Source of the DNA: Crocinitomicaceae bacterium
Lineage (GTDB): Bacteria > Bacteroidota > Bacteroidia > Flavobacteriales_D > Crocinitomicaceae
Assembly: GCA_022447585.1 (NCBI GenBank)
Contig: JAKVAR010000006.1
Span: 310,001 to 374,000, forward strand
Length of the DNA: 64,000 nt
Direction: 5' to 3'
Shown here: positions 55,610 to 64,000 of the stretch, in pieces
Layout of the letters: each line of letters starts with the position of its first letter
How positions within the stretch are numbered: position 1 is the first letter of the stretch
Translations under genes and position numbers: made by a program
The notes under the pieces: model-generated
The model's database searches: none
The model's input: only the letters and a program-made list of their open reading frames with translations
Told to the model about the DNA's origin: nothing

Positions 55610-58600
55610 TCTTCTAAAAAATTATCTACGTTCAAGTATAGCGATTTGATCGCTTCATATTGTTCTTGTGACGGGTTCTTCCATAAACCACGTTCAATTG
55701 CTTCTAACATTCGCTCGGACATATCTTTCAATGCCCAAGGATTATTCTCCTTTATAAACTCTTGGTTTTTTTGGTTTAATAAATATGCGTTTGTAATTCC
55801 CTCGTACATGAAATCTTCGATTAAATCAGTCGTAGCATCATAAGCAAACAAATAATCCATAGTTGCCGCCATTTCAAATGCTCCTTTATATCCATGATCA
55901 TGCATTCCATCCATCCATTTCGGGTTTATAACACGCGAACGATATACCTTTAATAATTCTTCTTTCAGCGATTTTACACGTGGGTTATCCGGTCGGGAGT
56001 GATCCCCAAAATACATCTCAGGCTGTTCTCCTCTTTCTTTTGTAACTGCTGCCGTTAAACCCCCTTGGAATTGATAATAGTCATCGGAATCCAATAAATC
56101 ATGCTCACGATTGTCTTGATTTTGAATGACCACTTCCATATGTTGTAAACGATTTTGAAATGACTCATGTGCTGACCTTCCTCTGTTTTGATTTCCATAA
56201 TAAGCGTAACCACTCCAGTTGATATATGCATTTGCTAAATCTTCTTGAGTAGTCCAGTTCTTTTCATCGATCAAGCCTTGAAGTCCCGCACCATAAGCAC
56301 CTGGTTTTGATCCAAAAACTCTAAATAATGATCTTTCGTGTGCTTGTTCTGAAGAAAGACCTTTTTCTGCCCATTCGCCGCGCTCTTTCATATATCTGGC
56401 GCGAATTGGATTTTGATCTAAAGGTTCGTCTAATGATGCTACTTTTGCTACAGCTGCATTAAACAGCGAGATTACATCGGGAAAGGCATCTCTAAAAAAA
56501 CCGGAAATGCGAAGGGTCACATCAATTCTAGGGCGTTTCATTTCCATTAATGAAATCACTTCAAAGTCTTTTACTCTGCGATTTACTCCTGACCAAATTG
56601 GACGAACTCCCATCAGCGCTAACCCTTGTGCAATATCGTCTCCACTTGTTCGCATAGTAGAAGTACCCCAAACAGAAATTCCCACAGTTTCGGGATATTC
56701 TCCATGTTCTTGCATGTATCGCTCTACAATATTCTTCGCACTTTTGATTCCTAATTGGTAAGCTGATTCGGAAGGAACAGTTCGCACATCGACCGAATAG
56801 AAATTACGCCCTGTCGGTAAAATGTCCAAACGTCCTCTTGTTGGGGCCCCTGAACCTCCAGCAGGAACATATTCTCCGTTTAGTCCTTTGATCAGGTTTT
56901 CAATTTCATCACTTGTTGCGTCTATAAGCGGAAGTGTTTTTTCAATAATAAAAGAAAGAACCATTTGGGTTTCTTTGCCAGTATTTAAGCTTTCTAGTGT
57001 TTCTCGGTTTAATACGCCCTCAATTAAACGTTGAGCATGTACTTCTAAGACTTCGACAGCTTGTCCATATGAGCGGCATGTAATTCCTTGAATTTCAAAG
57101 TTACACACCTCTTCATATTTGACATTAATTGGGTCAAATTTGACCTTTTCATCCAGGGCGATTGCCTGTGTAATTCCTTTTAACTCACGTTGGGGCAAAC
57201 GGTGCAGCGCAATGATTAAATCTCTTAATTTATGTGGATTGACTTCGCCCAATATATGCAGCCCTCCTCGAATTTGTGCTTCTTTCAGTTCACACAAATA
57301 CCCATCGATAGCTTCCATAAGCTCATCGACATCTTTCGCCTTGCTTTTTAAGTCCGTTTGGAGGTGAGTACTGTTGACTAACTCTTCAATTTTTTCTTTC
57401 AGAAGTTTGGTTCTTTTCGGATCTAACAAAGCTGCTTCGTAGTATTCATCGATCAGTAATTCTAGTTTTAACAATTCTCCGTGATTTTCTGCACGTGTCA
57501 TTGGCGGAATGAGGTGATCTAGTATTACTGCATGCGTTCTTCTTTTCGCCTGGGTTCCTTCTCCGGGATCATTGATAATGAATGGGTAGAAATGAGGGAT
57601 TGAGCGAAAAATTGCAGCTGGAAAACAACTTTCTTTACTTAAGGCCAAGCTTTTTCCAGGCAGCCACTCTAGATTTCCGTGTTTTCCCACGTGCACCACA
57701 GCATGTGCCTCAAAAGAGTGGTGCAGCCAAATATAATAAGCAAAATACGCATAGGTTGGAGGAAGATCAGGTGAGTGATAAGATGCTTCTAAATCCAAAT
57801 TGTATCCTCTACTTGGTTGAACACTCAAGAACACGTTCTCTAATTGAACTCCAGGAATTAAGAATTTTCCTTCTTTAAAATTGGGTGACTTTCTAGGATC
57901 TCCCCATTGCTTTTCGACTTTCATTCGGAGTTCCTCCGAAAGTTTATTGTAGTATTCGAAAAAGACTGATTGATCCAGTTGGACTTCTGATTTTTTCGTA
58001 TACAAAGTCTCTAAATCATTTGTGATCCGTTCAGTCAATAAGTTGATCAATGCACCAGAATTTTCTGGACACCTGTTTGAAATAGTATAGTTTTGTTCTT
58101 TTAACGCATTGAGAATATTCACGGTGCTGGCTGGTGTATCTAATCCAACTCCATTTGCCAATCTACTATTCTTGCTTGGATAATTTGGTAGAATAAGTGC
58201 AATTTTTTTTTGATCATTTGGAAGTGATTGAACTTTACACCAGCTCTCAACATGATCTGCAATTGCTTTTATTCCCTCCTTATGCGGAATATATTGAACG
58301 ACCTCAGAGTCGGTTAACTCACTTTTACCTGTTGATTCTTTAAATGAAATCACCGAAGTAATGATTTTCGAATCTACCTCAGGTAAAGTCACTTGCATTG
58401 CGATATCCGTCGGTGTCAAACCAAACATTCCTTCTTTCCATGTTTCTTTGTTACAACTAGCCACAATTGCTTGCAAAACAGGAATATTTAATCGATCGAA
58501 TATTCCGTCGCTTGCATCATTAAAAGATTGAATGGAGAAACCAGTTGTATTGATAATTACATTTGGCATATTTTCTCCGATGCCCTTCAATAATTGATTT

Positions 58601-59343
58601 TCCAATTGGGGATCACGATAGCTTTGCGCAAAGAAAGCATAAGCATGAATACCCTGATCTTTTAATGTCGTCATTAATTGAATTATTGGATCAAGGTTGT
58701 CCGATTGAAAATAGCTTCTATATGAACAAATCAAACTTGTTGAACTGTCTTCTTTTGAAGGAATTTCTTTCAACACTTCCTTCTTCGAATTCATAAAGAA
58801 GTATTCGGGTAGAAATTCAGGAGCAGAAATTTCAATAGATGAACTGTCCAATAATTTGAACATAGAATCCATTGCAGCTTCGGTATTCTTTATCCCTCCC
58901 GCCAATAATAATTTCCATAGATGATCAACTATTTTTAAATCAACGGAAGACATTTTCATTAGTTCCAAATCTGGCTTTGCATCTCCTGGTAAGAAAATTA
59001 CTTGAACGTCATTTTCCGCGGCACATTCAATAATTGCTTCGCAGAGATAAGAGAAATAAGAAATTCCTCCGAGTAATTTTAGTACAACGATTTTAGCATT
59101 CGCAACTACCTCATCCAAATAGGTGTCAACAGTAAGTTCTTGCTTAAAATACGTGAGGTTTGCCAAACGAAAAGAAGGAATTGTTTCTATATGATTGTGA
59201 CGCGCAGAATATACTTTATTCATGGTGTACAACTCCGTATCTGCAGCAGACAAAAATAAAATGTCTCCTGGTTTTTGTTCGACATAGAAAACACCTTCGT
59301 CATTCGGGTTCCATCCCCCTGGTATTGTTGTGATTAAATGCAT
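55606..59343 (-). CDS. cobN: Cobaltochelatase subunit CobN
   Basis: 1245 residues, close to the usual length for the family. BchH/CobN blocks: CSYRSYFQSDN region in the first half, GKHGNLEWLPGKSLAL (His-containing), IINDPGEGTQAKRRTHAVI, and PAGGSGAPTRGRLDILPTGRNF with the C-terminal SVWGTSTMRTSGDDI. It inserts cobalt into hydrogenobyrinate diamide in the CobN-type ATP-dependent route, with AAA/VWA partner subunits. The start codon is masked by a 10-bp-arm hairpin (59344-59390). Confidence 0.95.
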   Translation of the reverse strand: MHLITTIPGGWNPNDEGVFYVEQKPGDILFLSAADTELYTMNKVYSARHNHIETIPSFRLANLTYFKQELTVDTYLDEVVANAKIVVLKLLGGISYFSYLCEAIIECAAENDVQVIFLPGDAKPDLELMKMSSVDLKIVDHLWKLLLAGGIKNTEAAMDSMFKLLDSSSIEISAPEFLPEYFFMNSKKEVLKEIPSKEDSSTSLICSYRSYFQSDNLDPIIQLMTTLKDQGIHAYAFFAQSYRDPQLENQLLKGIGENMPNVIINTTGFSIQSFNDASDGIFDRLNIPVLQAIVASCNKETWKEGMFGLTPTDIAMQVTLPEVDSKIITSVISFKESTGKSELTDSEVVQYIPHKEGIKAIADHVESWCKVQSLPNDQKKIALILPNYPSKNSRLANGVGLDTPASTVNILNALKEQNYTISNRCPENSGALINLLTERITNDLETLYTKKSEVQLDQSVFFEYYNKLSEELRMKVEKQWGDPRKSPNFKEGKFLIPGVQLENVFLSVQPSRGYNLDLEASYHSPDLPPTYAYFAYYIWLHHSFEAHAVVHVGKHGNLEWLPGKSLALSKESCFPAAIFRSIPHFYPFIINDPGEGTQAKRRTHAVILDHLIPPMTRAENHGELLKLELLIDEYYEAALLDPKRTKLLKEKIEELVNSTHLQTDLKSKAKDVDELMEAIDGYLCELKEAQIRGGLHILGEVNPHKLRDLIIALHRLPQRELKGITQAIALDEKVKFDPINVKYEEVCNFEIQGITCRSYGQAVEVLEVHAQRLIEGVLNRETLESLNTGKETQMVLSFIIEKTLPLIDATSDEIENLIKGLNGEYVPAGGSGAPTRGRLDILPTGRNFYSVDVRTVPSESAYQLGIKSAKNIVERYMQEHGEYPETVGISVWGTSTMRTSGDDIAQGLALMGVRPIWSGVNRRVKDFEVISLMEMKRPRIDVTLRISGFFRDAFPDVISLFNAAVAKVASLDEPLDQNPIRARYMKERGEWAEKGLSSEQAHERSLFRVFGSKPGAYGAGLQGLIDEKNWTTQEDLANAYINWSGYAYYGNQNRGRSAHESFQNRLQHMEVVIQNQDNREHDLLDSDDYYQFQGGLTAAVTKERGEQPEMYFGDHSRPDNPRVKSLKEELLKVYRSRVINPKWMDGMHDHGYKGAFEMAATMDYLFAYDATTDLIEDFMYEGITNAYLLNQKNQEFIKENNPWALKDMSERMLEAIERGLWKNPSQEQYEAIKSLYLNVDNFLEE

Positions 59344-59390
59344 AGTTAGCCTTTAGACATTAGCCAACAACTCTTAGCTGAAGGCTAACT
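59344..59390 (-). promoter_or_regulatory. Hairpin covering the cobN ribosome-binding site
   Basis: On the message strand AGTTAGCCTT (59390-59381) pairs perfectly with AAGGCTAACT (59353-59344), 27 bases apart. The 3' arm contains the AAAGG-like ribosome-binding site and touches the ATG (59343). A second GGCTAA (59365-59360) in the loop offers an alternative partner for the 5' arm. It may tune cobN translation inside the operon. Confidence 0.5.
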
Positions 59391-59402
59391 ATCAAAATTG
59401 GA

Positions 59403-60452
59403 TTAATGAGAGTGTGAATGTCCGTGATCGTGAGTATGAGCTTTCGCTTTGCCAGTCAATTCTTTACCAATTATAACTAAACGTGTAACGCGTTGCTCCT
59501 CTTTTTTCCACTCGCGATCAAAATAGTAATCAAAACGATCTCCTACTCCTTGTAAAACCATTCGCATTGGTTTGTTTGGAATATGCACGAATCCTTTGAT
59601 TCTGTAAATCTCTTTGTCTTTTACCATTGCCTTAAGCTCCTCTACCAGGACTTTAATATCTGCTGTTTCGGGATATTCAAGAAGCATGTTTTCAATGTCA
59701 TCATTATGGTGGTGGTGATTTCCACTTTTGTGATGTTCTTCATGGATAGAATGGCGGTTATCTACATCGTCTTCTGCAGAGGCCTCAATACCTAAAAGTA
59801 CAGCGTTATCCACTTTTCCCCTTATTACCGGAACAATTTTTGCGCTTGGCCGCGCCTTACTTGTGACGATTTTCTCTACTTCTTTGAATTTGTCATCTTC
59901 AATCAAATCACGCTTGCTTAATAAAATAAGGTCCGCACAGTTCAATTGATCCAAGAATAATTCTTCGATTGGTGTTTCGTGATCTAAACTATCATCTGCT
60001 AAACGTTGCGCTTGAACACTCTCTCTATCACAAATCTCACCTGTTGCTATACCAACTGCATCTACAACTGTAATTACAGCATCAATTGTAATATGTGGTT
60101 TTAAATCTGGCCAATTCACTGCTTTTACTAACGGTTTTGGCATCGATAAACCTGAAGTTTCAATAACAATATGATCGATGTTTTCTTTACGCTCTAGCAA
60201 TTGCAACATTGATGGCAAGAACTCCTCTTGCACTGTGCAACAAATACATCCGTTTGGTAATTGGACCAAGTTACATTCATCATCTTCGCATCCTGCAGAA
60301 CCGATGAGCTCTCCATCTACATCAACTTCACCGAATTCATTCACCAAAACGGCAATTCTCTTCCCGTTTGCGTTCTTCAACATGTTGTGAACAAGGGTAG
60401 TTTTTCCTACTCCTAAAAACCCTGTAACTATTGTAATTGGTATTTTTTTCAT
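59403..60452 (-). CDS. cobW: CobW-like GTP-dependent metallochaperone
   Basis: 349 residues of the G3E GTPase family: P-loop TGFLGVGKTTLVHNM, the metal motif CICC (NGCICCTVQEE), and ETSGLSMPKPLV (switch region). His-rich segments lie near 245 (HEEHHKSGNHHHHND) and at the C-terminus (HTHDHGHSHSH), suiting metal binding. It probably delivers cobalt to CobN, whose gene follows after a 59-base gap. Confidence 0.92.
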   Translation of the reverse strand: MKKIPITIVTGFLGVGKTTLVHNMLKNANGKRIAVLVNEFGEVDVDGELIGSAGCEDDECNLVQLPNGCICCTVQEEFLPSMLQLLERKENIDHIVIETSGLSMPKPLVKAVNWPDLKPHITIDAVITVVDAVGIATGEICDRESVQAQRLADDSLDHETPIEELFLDQLNCADLILLSKRDLIEDDKFKEVEKIVTSKARPSAKIVPVIRGKVDNAVLLGIEASAEDDVDNRHSIHEEHHKSGNHHHHNDDIENMLLEYPETADIKVLVEELKAMVKDKEIYRIKGFVHIPNKPMRMVLQGVGDRFDYYFDREWKKEEQRVTRLVIIGKELTGKAKAHTHDHGHSHSH

Positions 60453-60492
60453 CTTTCTAGTGTTTAATTATGAATTATTAAGGCTGATTTTT

Positions 60493-61080
60493 TTATTTCG
60501 TTGGTTTCTTTTTCCTCTTATACAAGAATAAATTCCATTTTTCTTCTGCGACGCCGTGCTTATCCATTTCGAATCGAGCCATTGTAAAGAACAAATCAGA
60601 GAGACGATTGATGTATGCTGAAATGTACTCATGTACAGATGCTGGATCTTCTTTGAGTAAAGTAACCAAGGTTCTTTCTCCTCTTCTCATTTGAGTGCGA
60701 CAGACATGGCACAATGCAGAAATTTCATTTCCTCCAGGTAATAAGAAGTAATCTGAGGGACTACTCATTTTTGATTCCATTTCGTCAATCCATTGCTCAC
60801 AGAAATCAGCGCCATCTTTGGGTTGAGGATTAGTATTTTCTTTTTTAGAATCAGAAGGTCTTGCTAGGTGCGACATCATATTCATCATGTCTTTTTGAAC
60901 GCGATGCAAATTTGGTTGCCATTCGTGATCATTTCCTAGCTTAGAACGCATCAATCCAATTGTTGAATTTACCTCATCCAATGTTCCGATACACTCAATT
61001 CGAGTGTCATCTTTATAAATCCTTTTTCCTCCGAAAACGCCTGTTTTACCAGTATCTCCCTTTTTCGTGTAAATCTTCAT
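60493..61080 (-). CDS. PduO-type cob(I)alamin adenosyltransferase
   Basis: 195 residues. The N-terminal MKIYTKKGDTGKTGVFGGKR is the PduO-type ATP-binding motif, and GTLDEVNSTIG and CHVCRTQMRRGERTLV are conserved cofactor-binding blocks. It transfers adenosyl from ATP to cob(I)inamide/cobalamin. It lies five bases after the cbiA-like gene. Confidence 0.94.
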   Translation of the reverse strand: MKIYTKKGDTGKTGVFGGKRIYKDDTRIECIGTLDEVNSTIGLMRSKLGNDHEWQPNLHRVQKDMMNMMSHLARPSDSKKENTNPQPKDGADFCEQWIDEMESKMSSPSDYFLLPGGNEISALCHVCRTQMRRGERTLVTLLKEDPASVHEYISAYINRLSDLFFTMARFEMDKHGVAEEKWNLFLYKRKKKPTK

Positions 61081-61084
61081 AGCT

Positions 61085-62395
61085 CTATTGTATTATCCAT
61101 TTAAATATTCGTTCAAATTGTGCATTTGTTCCCATGTAAAAATGGTGATATGATGCTAAGATCCCTTTTTCCTTATACAATTGCATGGGAACGTACTCGT
61201 CTCTTATATTTTTTGTTTCTCCGATGGTTTTAAGTTCAGTACTAGTTAAGGATGAATAATGAAATTCATGCCCTCGAAGTTCTTCGTTGTCTACAGAAAC
61301 CTTTCTATATCCCAAGTGCATTTTACGCTGCTTCATTGAAGTTGCGGACTTTAATACCCCAACCATTGCGTGCTTTTTTCCTTCTTCATCTTCTATGGTT
61401 TCTCCAAGATACATGAACCCTCCACATTCTGCCAATATCTTTCCTCCTTTTTCCGAATATGAAACAATCGATGTTTTCATGCTCTCATTTGCTGCTAATT
61501 CTTTCAAGTAGTATTCGGGATAACCACCAGGCAAATAAAGTAAGTCGCAGGGTGGAATTTGGGCATCTTTCAATGGGCTAAAGAATGTAATTTCTCCTTG
61601 TTTTTCAAACTGGTTAAGGTTTTGTGCATATATAAAATTAAATGCTTCGTCTCTGGCAACGGCAATTTTCAGTGCATTAGACTTGTTTCTATCTTCATCT
61701 TTTGAGTCTTCAATTACTGTGCATGTTTCGTTCAAAATTGCATCTATGTCTACTGTATCCTCAATTTCTTTTGCCAATTTATCAATCACAGAATTATACT
61801 GTTCCATGTTTGCGATGGATAACCCAAGGTGTCGAGAAGGTATTTCTACTTGACTTAGGTTTTTCATGTATCCGAAACATTTAATTTGCACATCTTTACA
61901 CGCTTCTTTAAGGAAACGGAAATGACTTTCAGTATTTACCTTGTTGAAAATGACTCCAGCAATCTTAATCGAAGGATCAAAGGTTTTAAACCCATATAGT
62001 AAAGGAGCTACAGAATAGGCTACAGATTTAGCATTTACAATTAGTAACACTGGAATATCAAGTGCTTTTGAAATCTCAGCACTACTTCCTTGGCTTTTTC
62101 TTGCCCCATCGAACATTCCCATCACGCCTTCAATGATTGCGGCATCAGCACCTTTTGCTTGGGTTTCCAATACTTCTTTGACATGAGTTTCCGGCATCAT
62201 TATCAAATCTAAATTGTAGCTTGGATTACCCGAGGCCAATTCATGAAATTTTGGATCAATGTAATCGGGTCCGCATTTAAATGCTTGTATTTTTTCACCG
62301 CGTTTCACAAGAGCGCGCATTAAACCCAAAGAAATGGAGGTTTTCCCTGCATTGCTACTTGGAGCTGCTATTATAAATCGTGCTTGTTTTCTCAT
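61085..62395 (-). CDS. cobB: Cobyrinate a,c-diamide synthase (CobB/CbiA)
   Basis: 436 residues. The N-terminal dethiobiotin-synthetase-like ATPase has FIIAAPSSNAGKTSISLGLM and FKCGPDYIDPKFH. The C-terminal class I glutamine amidotransferase has LLYLPGGYPEYYLKEL and the nucleophile Cys in LAECGGFMYLGE. It amidates the a and c side chains. The start overlaps cobU by four bases. Confidence 0.95.
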   Translation of the reverse strand: MRKQARFIIAAPSSNAGKTSISLGLMRALVKRGEKIQAFKCGPDYIDPKFHELASGNPSYNLDLIMMPETHVKEVLETQAKGADAAIIEGVMGMFDGARKSQGSSAEISKALDIPVLLIVNAKSVAYSVAPLLYGFKTFDPSIKIAGVIFNKVNTESHFRFLKEACKDVQIKCFGYMKNLSQVEIPSRHLGLSIANMEQYNSVIDKLAKEIEDTVDIDAILNETCTVIEDSKDEDRNKSNALKIAVARDEAFNFIYAQNLNQFEKQGEITFFSPLKDAQIPPCDLLYLPGGYPEYYLKELAANESMKTSIVSYSEKGGKILAECGGFMYLGETIEDEEGKKHAMVGVLKSATSMKQRKMHLGYRKVSVDNEELRGHEFHYSSLTSTELKTIGETKNIRDEYVPMQLYKEKGILASYHHFYMGTNAQFERIFKWIIQ

Positions 62396-62907
62396 TTTAC
62401 TTTCATTGGTATTCCAGACACCATTAAGGTTACTTCGTCTGCTGTTTTTGCAATGTATTGATTGATTAAGCCATGGATATCTACAAAACTTCGGGTTCCT
62501 TTCTCCATAGGAATTAATCCTAGTCCAATTTCATTTCCTACTACAATCACATTTATTTCCTTCTTAAGGAATTGATCCCATTGTTTTCTCGCAAAATCTA
62601 AGGTTTTCGCTTGATCAAACTCAAAAGCATCAAACACATTGGTTAACCATAATGTTATGCAATCCAATAAAACTGTTTTTCCATCTAATTCTAATTTTGC
62701 AATATCTTTTTCTTCTTCAATGGTTGTCCATTCTTTTCCTCTTCTTGCGATGTGAACATCAACGCGGTTTTGATATTCATTATCCCAAATTTTAGAAGTG
62801 GCCAGATACACTGCTCTTGGATTTTTTTCTAACGTCACTTGTTCAGCATATTCGCTCTTACCCGAACGCTGTCCTCCTGTTATCAAATGTACTCTTGCCT
62901 TTTTCAT
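62392..62907 (-). CDS. cobU: Bifunctional adenosylcobinamide kinase/guanylyltransferase
   Basis: 171 residues. P-loop ITGGQRSGKSEYAEQV, the kinase His region HIARRGKEWTTIEEE and VIVVGNEIGLGLIPMEKGTR are the CobU/CobP motifs. It phosphorylates adenosylcobinamide and then forms the GDP derivative used by CobS. It overlaps the ChlD-like gene at one base. Confidence 0.95.
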   Translation of the reverse strand: MKKARVHLITGGQRSGKSEYAEQVTLEKNPRAVYLATSKIWDNEYQNRVDVHIARRGKEWTTIEEEKDIAKLELDGKTVLLDCITLWLTNVFDAFEFDQAKTLDFARKQWDQFLKKEINVIVVGNEIGLGLIPMEKGTRSFVDIHGLINQYIAKTADEVTLMVSGIPMKVK

Positions 62908-64000
62908 TATGTTTGAGGAATTTGAATCCTTTCGTATTCTGCACCAATCTTTTGCGCAAACGACTTCACCAGCCCAAGAGGAACTGCTCCTCTTTCGGTG
63001 TCAATCATAGTTGTTTGCGTAATTGCCTTTCCGTATATTTGAAATGCAGAAACAGCTCGTTGAATTGATCCAGGGGAAGCATCTCCGAACTTACCGTCAG
63101 TTAAGAATAGTAACTGATTTGTTGTGTTTTTTTCATTTACGGTTATCGCCTTCAATTGCTTAAAAGCAGCTACGGCATTAGTTTTACCTCCGGTTGGAAT
63201 TTCTTCTATGGATTGAATTAAAGCTCCCGCGTTCGATACTTTTTCCGCATATATTTTTGCTTGATCATGATGCATTGCAAGTAATGAGAATAGTATTCTT
63301 TTCCCTTCATTCTCAGTTACAATTCGCTCAATAAATCTTTTTCCAAAGGAAACAACTCCCTCTTTTCGCATAGATCCACTGGCGTCCAGTAAGAATAACA
63401 AATGAAGTGCCGACTTGTTTTCTTCATGTTTAGGAATTACTTCAAAATGATCCCTAGCAATGTATTGAGCTATCGTTTTCCGGGGATCAATAGTTTGACT
63501 ATTGCTTACCTCTGTTTTCTGCAATTTACCGAGAGTAGAAATTCCTTTTCTATTATTTCCTTCAAGCGATTTAGGCGTCCATTTATTTTCAGGAGTATTC
63601 GATTGGATTGGATCATCATTATTTGATCGGTTATCCATTGATTGCTTATTGGGTAATTGTGAGTTTTCTACTTCCGTCTGGTCATTCGACGATTCCTCAT
63701 CAGGAGATCTCTTACTATCTTGCTTTTTTCGATGATTCAAAACAAAGTTTGAAATCGCATTTACATCCTCTTTGGTAACAGACAGTCTGTTGTTCCAGGC
63801 TGCGTATGCACTTGCCGTCTTTATTAGTATGATATCTGCGCGCACTCCTTCTGCTCCAGAGTGGATGGCTAATTCTGCAGCAAACGTAATTACCTCTTCG
63901 GGAATATTGATCGTTTCGAGCGATGTTTTTGCTTGATCCAATCTTTGATGAAATGCATTTTCCTCCTTTTCAAAAGATTCAACAAATGCATCCGGATTGG
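62907..64000 (-). CDS. ChlI/ChlD-like chelatase subunit (partial, VWA domain)
   Basis: Runs off the right edge; at least 364 codons lie in the window and the frame is open to base 64000 (an apparent TTG start at 63941 is not the true one). The visible part has the AAA lid region (IPEEVITFAAELAIHSGAEGVRADIILI), a polar acidic linker, and a C-terminal VWA domain with the MIDAS motif DASGS (LLFLLDASGSM). With CobN it most likely forms a cobalt chelatase, replacing CobS/CobT of the proteobacterial enzyme. The missing N-terminal part should carry the ATPase P-loop. Confidence 0.9.
   Translation of the reverse strand, partial: NPDAFVESFEKEENAFHQRLDQAKTSLETINIPEEVITFAAELAIHSGAEGVRADIILIKTASAYAAWNNRLSVTKEDVNAISNFVLNHRKKQDSKRSPDEESSNDQTEVENSQLPNKQSMDNRSNNDDPIQSNTPENKWTPKSLEGNNRKGISTLGKLQKTEVSNSQTIDPRKTIAQYIARDHFEVIPKHEENKSALHLLFLLDASGSMRKEGVVSFGKRFIERIVTENEGKRILFSLLAMHHDQAKIYAEKVSNAGALIQSIEEIPTGGKTNAVAAFKQLKAITVNEKNTTNQLLFLTDGKFGDASPGSIQRAVSAFQIYGKAITQTTMIDTERGAVPLGLVKSFAQKIGAEYERIQIPQT

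Overview
The window looks like a chromosomal segment of a marine or freshwater member of the Bacteroidota, most likely Flavobacteriales (a Crocinitomicaceae/Fluviicola-like relative is my guess, from protein flavour only). It is AT-rich and dense in genes. Several promoters fit the Bacteroidota pattern TTG-N18-22-TAnnTTTG, and signal peptides often end in xxAQ. There are no rRNA or tRNA genes, no insertion sequences, no CRISPR array and no phage genes. Almost every gene is intact. The genes cut by the window are the last one (ChlD-like, right edge) and possibly a short ORF at the left edge.

Layout. 1-8 kb: a small secreted basic protein; a minus-strand operon tetR / small membrane protein / ABC ATPase-permease / HlyD-type adaptor / TolC-type outer-membrane protein, where the ABC protein has lost most catalytic motifs; and an ECF sigma factor set overlapping its neighbours (DUF6249 protein, sigma, two-TM protein). 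7.6-11 kb: glutathione peroxidase, outer-membrane protein, bacilliredoxin, FAD oxidoreductase, ComF. 11-17 kb: class Ia ribonucleotide reductase nrdB-nrdA with DnaA-box-like sites upstream, miaE, a LytTR response regulator, a DUF3109 protein. 17.4-31 kb: rimP-nusA-infB preceded by a terminator-like leader hairpin, then tatA, gatA, a LysM lytic transglycosylase, a DUF4837 lipoprotein, two glycosyltransferases, a UbiA-like membrane protein, an outer-membrane barrel and radA.

31-50 kb is the most interesting part and looks like a light or oxidative-stress region. It holds YceI, SDR/NmrA-type enzymes, a DUF2141 protein, an alpha/beta hydrolase, the operon tetR - ABC1/UbiB-like kinase - FAD amine-oxidase-like enzyme, two HxlR regulators, and an operon of three different photolyase/cryptochrome homologues plus a 42-residue DUF2256 protein. 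One photolyase homologue looks circularly permuted, one has an altered FAD-pocket motif, and one belongs to the iron-sulfur photolyase family but lacks the cluster cysteines. The same 34-bp inverted repeat (TTTGTTTAAC-N14-GTTAAACAAA) lies at the start codon of tetR and again upstream of the photolyase operon. This suggests the TetR protein controls both.

50-64 kb: a large secreted BNR/sortilin-like beta-propeller protein, then a long minus-strand cobalamin operon: chlD-like chelatase subunit, cobU, cobB/cbiA, pduO-type adenosyltransferase, cobW, cobN, cobT, cobS, cobC. It covers cobalt insertion by a CobN/ChlD-type chelatase, amidation, adenosylation and nucleotide-loop assembly. A 10-bp-arm hairpin sits directly against the cobN start codon.

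All family names come from reading the translated sequence by eye. No database search or folding calculation was run.
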